Assembly (NCBI GenBank): GCA_013397115.1
Contig: VWZW01004324.1
Span: forward strand, 2,162,993-2,226,992
Length of the DNA: 64,000 nt
From: Edolisoma coerulescens
Taxonomy: Eukaryota; Chordata; Aves; Passeriformes; Campephagidae
Direction of reading: 5' to 3'
Below the pieces are notes generated by a model. The model worked only from the letters and a program-made list of their open reading frames with translations, did no database searches and had not been told where the DNA came from. The translations under genes and the position numbers were made by a program. Every line of letters starts with the position of its first letter. Within the stretch, counting starts at the first letter, position 1. Positions 58,226 through 64,000 of this stretch are shown one piece after another.

Positions 58226-61200
58226 GCTCCATGCTGCCACCATCTACAACAGTTCCCTATGGTCTTATTTTGGGGTTGTGGAACTAAAAAGAGAAATAAA
58301 CTAATGACACTCTTTGGGTATTATTCTTAGCAGAAAGCTTACCAGAAAACACAGGACTTTCTAGGAAGATCTCAGGATCTTCAGCCCTCATCAAGTCCCT
58401 CTAGGCAGCACAAAATTATAATCATAATCCCTTGCTTCACTCAGATGTGACCCAAGAGGTGGTGGCCATGACCCTCGAGCCATTCAGTCATCCGATGTTT
58501 GAGTTCTAGGAGATTACCACGCAGGACACAATGGGAAAGAGTGGAAAAATCTCCCAGGCATATTTCAGATAACACACAGGCAGTGCAGTGAGCTCTCATG
58601 GCACACTGGTTTGTGAGCTACTAGTGTACCAAACCCGATCCTGGCTGGGAAAATGAAATTCTCCAAAACGAAATGTCAGTGTTTTCACCCATGAATGGAT
58701 GACAGTTATATAAGATAAAAGGCATCATAATCAGTACTGCACTTAGACATGTAGAGACAACTACAGGAAAATTTTATGTTATAAAAAATATACAAATATA
58801 AAATCTGATCAGCAGTTAATAATGTTTCTAGTGCTTTAGGTTTTCTCCTGTCATTTCTCTGACAGGCAGGAAGGACTTCTGGGACTGATACAGCTCAGCC
58901 TGTCTCTGTGAGGCACAGAGTTTATCTCTAGATTCTCTATATCCTTTTGTAAAAGGATAAAGAACAGGGCTTACATGTCTTCTAATTTTTTAAGTCTAGG
59001 TTATTTCCTACATACATATGCTTCTTCCTCTTCCTTCATGAGTAGATAATTTCTTGCATCAAGTTGCTGGAGGGTCTGCCAATTTATAAAATTTTATATT
59101 ATTTTAAATTCAAAAAAAAAAAAAAAAAGAGAGAAAATTATATGCAGTTCCAGTGGCCAGGAAAACAACACACACTGATTTCTGATTATCATTGTCTTTG
59201 GCCAGTATGTATCATACGTAATTGGTGAACAGCCTTTGGTCTGACATTCACTTGCACATAAAAAATAGTATTCACTTGCATTATTCAAAAATAGTATTTT
59301 TGAATAAATTCAAATAGCAAAGGAAGATCTAAATAGCTGCTTGTTCCCAAAGTAGCCAGGAAAAAAGGGAAGTGGTCTCAGTTCTCTACCTCATTTATCA
59401 TAATGTCTAAAGTGAAATTTTAACTTGTTTTAAAATCTGGAATAATCCTATGAATGCCACACATAGTGAAGAAATTGCCAACGACTGTAGACTCCCTCTC
59501 TCAGATTTATAAGGGGATTATGGAAAGAACTCAGCAGTGCTCAAATATTTTTTACTGGAGTAAACAGAAGCAAAAACTCCCCACATGAAGGTCTGAAAAG
59601 TGTCATATAATAGATCTGTGGAATTAAACTGAAGTGACATTTTAATTATCACAGTTTCACAGAGAAATAGAGCTTCTTCCATTGAGGCCCCCAGTCCAGT
59701 TTAGTGTCATAGGGAATAACAGAGCAGGACCTTTTTCCTCATACCATATGCAGTGCTTACAGTAAGGATTACCCGTGTTTCTCCTTTGCCCCACACTAGC
59801 ATTTAACACGCACTACACAAACATGGGTGGAACATTTTCTGAATAAAAGGTTGTTCAAAGGCAAATGGGCATAAGCAATAAGGGAGAACCCAGAAGAATT
59901 GTCCATACTAGAGCTCCATCTAGCTATTAACTCATCTTCTTTATCAAACACAAGGAGCAGCCTTGAGGATGGCTCACCTTGAAAATGCACATGATCCAGC
60001 TGGACCAAAAGGAAACATATTCTCCTATTAGTGTGCCAATGAGCAGCGTCTAATAGTGCTAATCAATGTTGCCCAGAAAGAAAAATATGTCCTTAAAAAG
60101 ACAATGGTAAGTAGCTGATGAGCAGAAGGGTTTTCTAGTGACTAGTTAGCCACTCCCTGTGCTGCCCACTGATGCTTCTGGACAATTGTTTCACTAGGAG
60201 AAGCTCCACATCCAGCCATGCTGCTTTTTCAAGTAGAAAACTGTTCAATTAAGAACCTTATTTCTTCTGAGCAGCCAACTATGGCTTAACTGAACTCCTG
60301 ATGATGACTAAATCTTTTTATCCTTTGTAATATATTTTTACTGTGTACCCCTGTGTGAGACGGAAATACTTAAACTGATAATGACAAGTGGGTGGGAAGG
60401 TATGTGTCAGGAAAAATGCTGTGACTAAACTCCCATTTGCAGTGAGGCAGCAAGCTCAGGCACTGGCAGGAAAAACATCTCATTGAATCAGCACTTCCCA
60501 AACCAGTGTGTGAAACAAACATGCAGCAGCATTGCCAAGTTTTGCAGCAGAGAACAAAGGATGCCTGGGAGTTGAATTGGATCCTAGTGCTTAAAATCTT
60601 CAGTATAGGATGCTGCCCTACTTCTGATTCTTTGGTTAGCTTATGTTGCGTTGGCTTGGGTATCTCTTCACAGCATTACTCTACATAGTGCAGACAGGCA
60701 GACTCCTACTTGTTTTATTCATCAATTCTCCCCACATTTTGCTATTCCTGCACTCTTTTATCCATTTTTAGGATAAGTAAATAGACTCTGCTTAGTTCCT
60801 ATTGAGCAGCAATAATAGTCTAAGCCATGGGAGTGGGAACATTTCCCCATTTGTCTTGCCATGCTCTCCAAGGCATGCCGCTGAAGGGGAGGGTGTTTGC
60901 AGGGAACTCAGTGATCTTGGCTTTACCCAGGGAAAATTCCTTGCTCGCTGGGGAGGTTTTGGGAAAAGAAATCATTCTGTGACCCTGTTACTGAGAAGCT
61001 TCAGGCTGGTGTAAAACTATACCTGCCATTCCTTTGCAAATGGCAGCCACTTTAATGCCATTTGAGAATATGCTTTAGATGTTCTTCTAGGACACTGCAC
61101 ATGTCCTGACTGGCGAAGCAATGCAGTTATTACAATTGACCTAGACTTAACCTTTGATCCTTGGAGAAGAGCTCTTAAGTCATTTTTTATTAGTCATCTC

Positions 61201-61903
61201 TTCTGGGTCATGCCTCTGCATCTTCCTCTGTCACAATCCTTTTCTAACTCACCTCCAGGACAGATGCTGGCTGGCTCCTAGCTGTATATGCCAAGGGAGA
61301 AATACACTCTACCTACTTCTGTTAATACCCCAAGGGCCCCACTTATCTTTCTGAAGGAAGCCTGGGAAAGTCTAGCAAAAGCAGGCAGGGCTGTGTTTTA
61401 TACCTCTGATGAGAATACAGATTGCAGTACAGAGTTGACTCAAGGTATGCCACAAGGCAGCCAACTCTGAGGGCAGTCCGAGTGAGTAAAGCCCTGCCTG
61501 GCTTGTCTGCTGGGACGCACGGATGCTGCAGCAACTCCTGGCACAGGGATGTCCTTGAGCCTGGCAGAACGGGGTCCTTCCAGCCTGGGCTTGGAGATGC
61601 AGGTGATAAACCAGTCAGACAAGGATGGCAAAGCTACATCCATTGCCGTGTTCTGCAGAAGATGAAGAAAGAACTACCCAAGCCCTGAGTCTGTCATCAG
61701 GGGAGCTAAGTCTCTTGTGTCTTTCTCCATGCTACTGCCAGCATTTCTTTGCAAATCACAGCCTCAGGTATTTTTATTTTTGATTACAATAAAGACCCAC
61801 CTGGCTTCCCTAAGTTGTTTTCCTTCAAAAATATGCTTGACATTGTACAAGGGTGAACAGCCTTCACAACTCTGCGATGTACTCACCGAGGTCTCCAAAT
61901 AGC
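58226..61903. other. Unique non-coding sequence with a poly-A run and a hairpin
   Basis: An A17 run at 59112-59128. At 59282-59308 an 11-bp inverted repeat ('ttattcaaaaa' and 'tttttgaataa') encloses a 5-nt loop. A GC-richer patch near 61430-61650 has overlapping frames without a domain. No repeat family is recognised. Confidence 0.5.
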
Positions 61904-62933
61904 TGTGGTGGGTTGACCCTGGCTAGACAGCAGATGTCCACCAAAGCTGCTTTTATCACTCCCCTACTCACCTGGACAGGGGAGAAAAAATATAACAGAA
62001 GTCTCATGGATCAAGGTAAGGACAAGGAAAGATCACTCACCAGTTACCACCAAGAGCAAAACAGCCTCAGCTTGGGGAAAATCATTTGATTGATTCCAAA
62101 TCAAATCAGAGCAGGATAATGAGAAATAAAACCAAATCTTGAAACACCTTCCCCCCATCTGACACTTCTTCCTGGGCTCAACTGCAGCTATCCTCTCTCC
62201 CTGCTCCTTCCCAGCAGTGCAGGGGGATGAGGAATGGAAACCCACAAAAGCAGTCTGTTCACCACTCGTCTTTCTCCTTCCTTCTCAGGGGCAGGACTCC
62301 TCACATTCTTCCATCTCCAGTGTGGGGTCTCTACTGTGGGAGACAGTTCTCTGTGAACTACTTCAGTGTGAGTCCTTACCACAGGCTGCAGTTCTTGGTG
62401 TTCTTGCCAGCAAACCTGCTCCCAGCACAGGATCCTCTCTCCACAGGGCTACAGATCCTGCCAAGAGCCTGCCCACCATGGGCTTCCCACAGGCTCTCAA
62501 CCCCCTTCAGGTATCTGCCTGCTCTGGTGTGGTATCCTCCGTGGGCTGCAGGTGGATCTCTGCTCCCCTGTGGACCTCCATGGGCTGCAGGGGCACAGCT
62601 GCATCACGATGGGCTGCACCACAGGCTGCAGGGGTATCTCTGCTCCAGCTCCTGAAGCATCTCCTGCCCCTTCTTCCTCACTGACCTGGGTGTCTGCAGG
62701 GCTGTTTCCCTCGCATATTCTCACTCTGGCTGCTGTTGAGCAGCAATTTTCCCCACCTTCTTAAATCTGTGATCCCAGAGGCGTTACCACTGTCACTGTT
62801 GGGCTCAGCCTTGGCCAGCATGGGTCTGTCCTGGAGCCACTTGATACTGGCTTTGTCAGACATGGAGGAAATCTCTGGCAGCTTTTCACAGAAGCCACCC
62901 ACTACCAAAACCTGGCCACACAAACTCGATGCA
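61904..62933 (-). mobile_element. Solo LTR (about 1 kb) of an avian endogenous retrovirus, minus strand
   Basis: Plus-strand view: starts 'tgtggtgggttgaccctggc', then 'gtccaccaaagctgctttta', 'cacctggacaggggagaaaa', 'aaagatcactcaccagttac', 'cagcttggggaaaatcattt', GC-rich subrepeats (62380-62660) and 'aatctctggcagcttttcac', ending 'cacaaactcgatgca'. Read on the minus strand it has LTR order: TG start, a TATA-like 'gatttaagaagg' (62757-62775), the subrepeat region, a mutated poly-A signal region and 'gggtcaacccaccaca' as end. Flanking pentamers ATAGC (61899-61903) and AAAGC (62934-62938) match at four of five bases, an imperfect target duplication. The long frames inside (155 and 142 codons) are not genes. 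Confidence 0.82.
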
Positions 62934-64000
62934 AAAGCAGAGGGCTCAGACATGGACACGGGATCTTGCAGAGTTGAGGAGTATGGGAACTCTGGGATCA
63001 TCCCATGGAGATCACAGCTCCTGAGTAGATAGGACCATGCTAAAGTGCTGCAGAGACCTGCAAGCTCCAGCAAACTTTATTACTTTGCATCCTCCTGTGT
63101 TTTGGGATCGAGCAGAGCTCCCTGCCATCGTCCTGATAGCAGGCCCAGCTCAGGAGCCCCAGCGTGCTTCCTGACAGCAGGTAATCCATCACTGCCTGGC
63201 ATGCTGTAGGCAAGCATCGCCTTGTGTGTGTTCACTTCTGGAGGTGAAATTCTCCCCAGGCTCTTTGACTGCTCCCAGCACTATCCCAGTGAGACTGGCC
63301 CATTGCTGCTCTTCCTGCCTTGGGAATGTCCTCTAGGGATGATTGAAGATATTTGGCTTGCTAAATTTTCACATCAAATGCATAAGCCTGGTCAACCCCT
63401 ACTAGCAACTCTTCTCATTTTCAGGACTTGGAGATCTCAGAATCTCAAGAGTGTGTTTTTTAAAGGCAGCATTATCTTGACTATCACAGCACACAGCGAG
63501 GGGAAAATATGGAGAACACACCAGGCATACAGATGGCTCTAAACACAACTGTAGCATCATGGATGTGAGAGAGCTAATACATAAAACATATGGGATTAAA
63601 GCACACAGCACCTTGACCCAGCTGTTAATGGAACTGGGATTCTCAACACTTCTGACACGAGTCGTTAGTCCAAAACCAAAGAAATAATTTGTCACTGACT
63701 GCACACTACTGGCCTTCTGTTTTAAATAAAAGGGATGAGAAGTGCTGTCAGATAAACTCTACTGTCCTGCCTTGATTTTAACACAGCGGATTCCGACCCA
63801 GATCTGCTCAAGACTTTTTAGAGATGGAACAGAGGTGTGTGCCCCACCAGAGGGGGGGGAGAGGTGGCTTCTCTGGTTGCAGGTGATGGATGTGGTAGGA
63901 AAGAGGTTGAGCAGGGCTGCAGGGCTGCAGGGGGATGCAGCTGAGGTGATAAGATGCGTGCAGGTAGCAGTGTTTCTTTTCCTTCCCTTTCCATAAGAAT
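62934..64000. other. Unique sequence to the window end
   Basis: GC-richer than most of the window up to about 63200, then AT-richer. A tiny 'gcagggct' tandem duplication lies near 63915-63930. A frame open from 63742 to 63996 has no domain. No repeat family is recognised. Confidence 0.45.

Noticed and set aside
57995..58330. 111-codon plus-strand ORF
   Set aside because: Most of it is old CR1 3' untranslated sequence.
59112..59128. A17 run as a processed-pseudogene tail
   Set aside because: The upstream 500 bp show no spliced-gene-like reading and no target duplication, so it is treated as a simple repeat.
62217..62684. 155- and 142-codon plus-strand ORFs
   Set aside because: They fall in the GC-rich subrepeats of the minus-strand solo LTR, which is non-coding.
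1..64000. Bacterial-type features (operons, CRISPR arrays, ribosome binding sites, insertion sequences)
   Set aside because: No regularly spaced direct repeats, no dense coding, and the interspersed repeats are vertebrate (bird) retroelements.

Overview
This window looks like nuclear DNA of a bird, most likely a passerine. It is AT-rich, CpG-poor and non-coding over almost its whole length. The diagnosis rests on its interspersed repeats. There are seven CR1 LINE loci, most with the typical 3' end (a 'ggtcccttccaaccc'-type core followed by 'attctatg'-like octamers). There are three LTR copies of avian endogenous retrovirus families. There is also a short element with a tRNA-Ile-like head joined to a CR1 tail, which is the architecture of the passerine SINE family TguSINE1. 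I see no bacterial, plasmid or phage features, and most open reading frames here are chance.

Layout. 1-22 kb is mostly unique sequence with small landmarks: a possible conserved non-coding block (3.7-4.2 kb), a pyrimidine-rich block (8.6-9.5 kb), a TAA microsatellite (10.64 kb), a small CpG-rich patch (10.9-11.05 kb), an overlapping-ORF patch (13.2-13.7 kb), a TAATTA-rich block ending in a 24-bp palindrome (13.8-14.25 kb) and a long T-rich stretch (17.5-19.7 kb). 22-33 kb is the repeat-dense part: a CR1 tail (22.1 kb), a GTTTT microsatellite (23.9 kb), a CR1 nested in a CR1 in the same orientation (24.1-25.0 kb), a half LTR fused to a CR1 without its 3' end (27.5-28.2 kb), and a CR1 nested in a CR1 in opposite orientation (31.7-33.2 kb). 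At 35.74-35.87 kb lies the tRNA-Ile/CR1 SINE, on the minus strand.

36.25-36.85 kb holds the only segment I would call a plausible protein-coding gene part. It is a pair of short plus-strand open exons joined by a 422-bp GT-AG intron with matching phase and ending in a stop codon. I do not recognise the protein. The rest is unique AT-rich sequence with CR1s at 42.5, 56.6 and 58.0 kb, a solo LTR at 46.2-46.8 kb (plus) and a 1-kb solo LTR at 61.9-62.9 kb (minus).

The genes do not form a system. The history readable here is one of repeated retroposition by CR1, CR1-mobilised SINEs and LTR retroelements into a gene-poor intergenic or intronic region. Repeat boundaries were set by eye against family knowledge and are good to roughly 5-20 bp. 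Conservation and exon claims are unverified.
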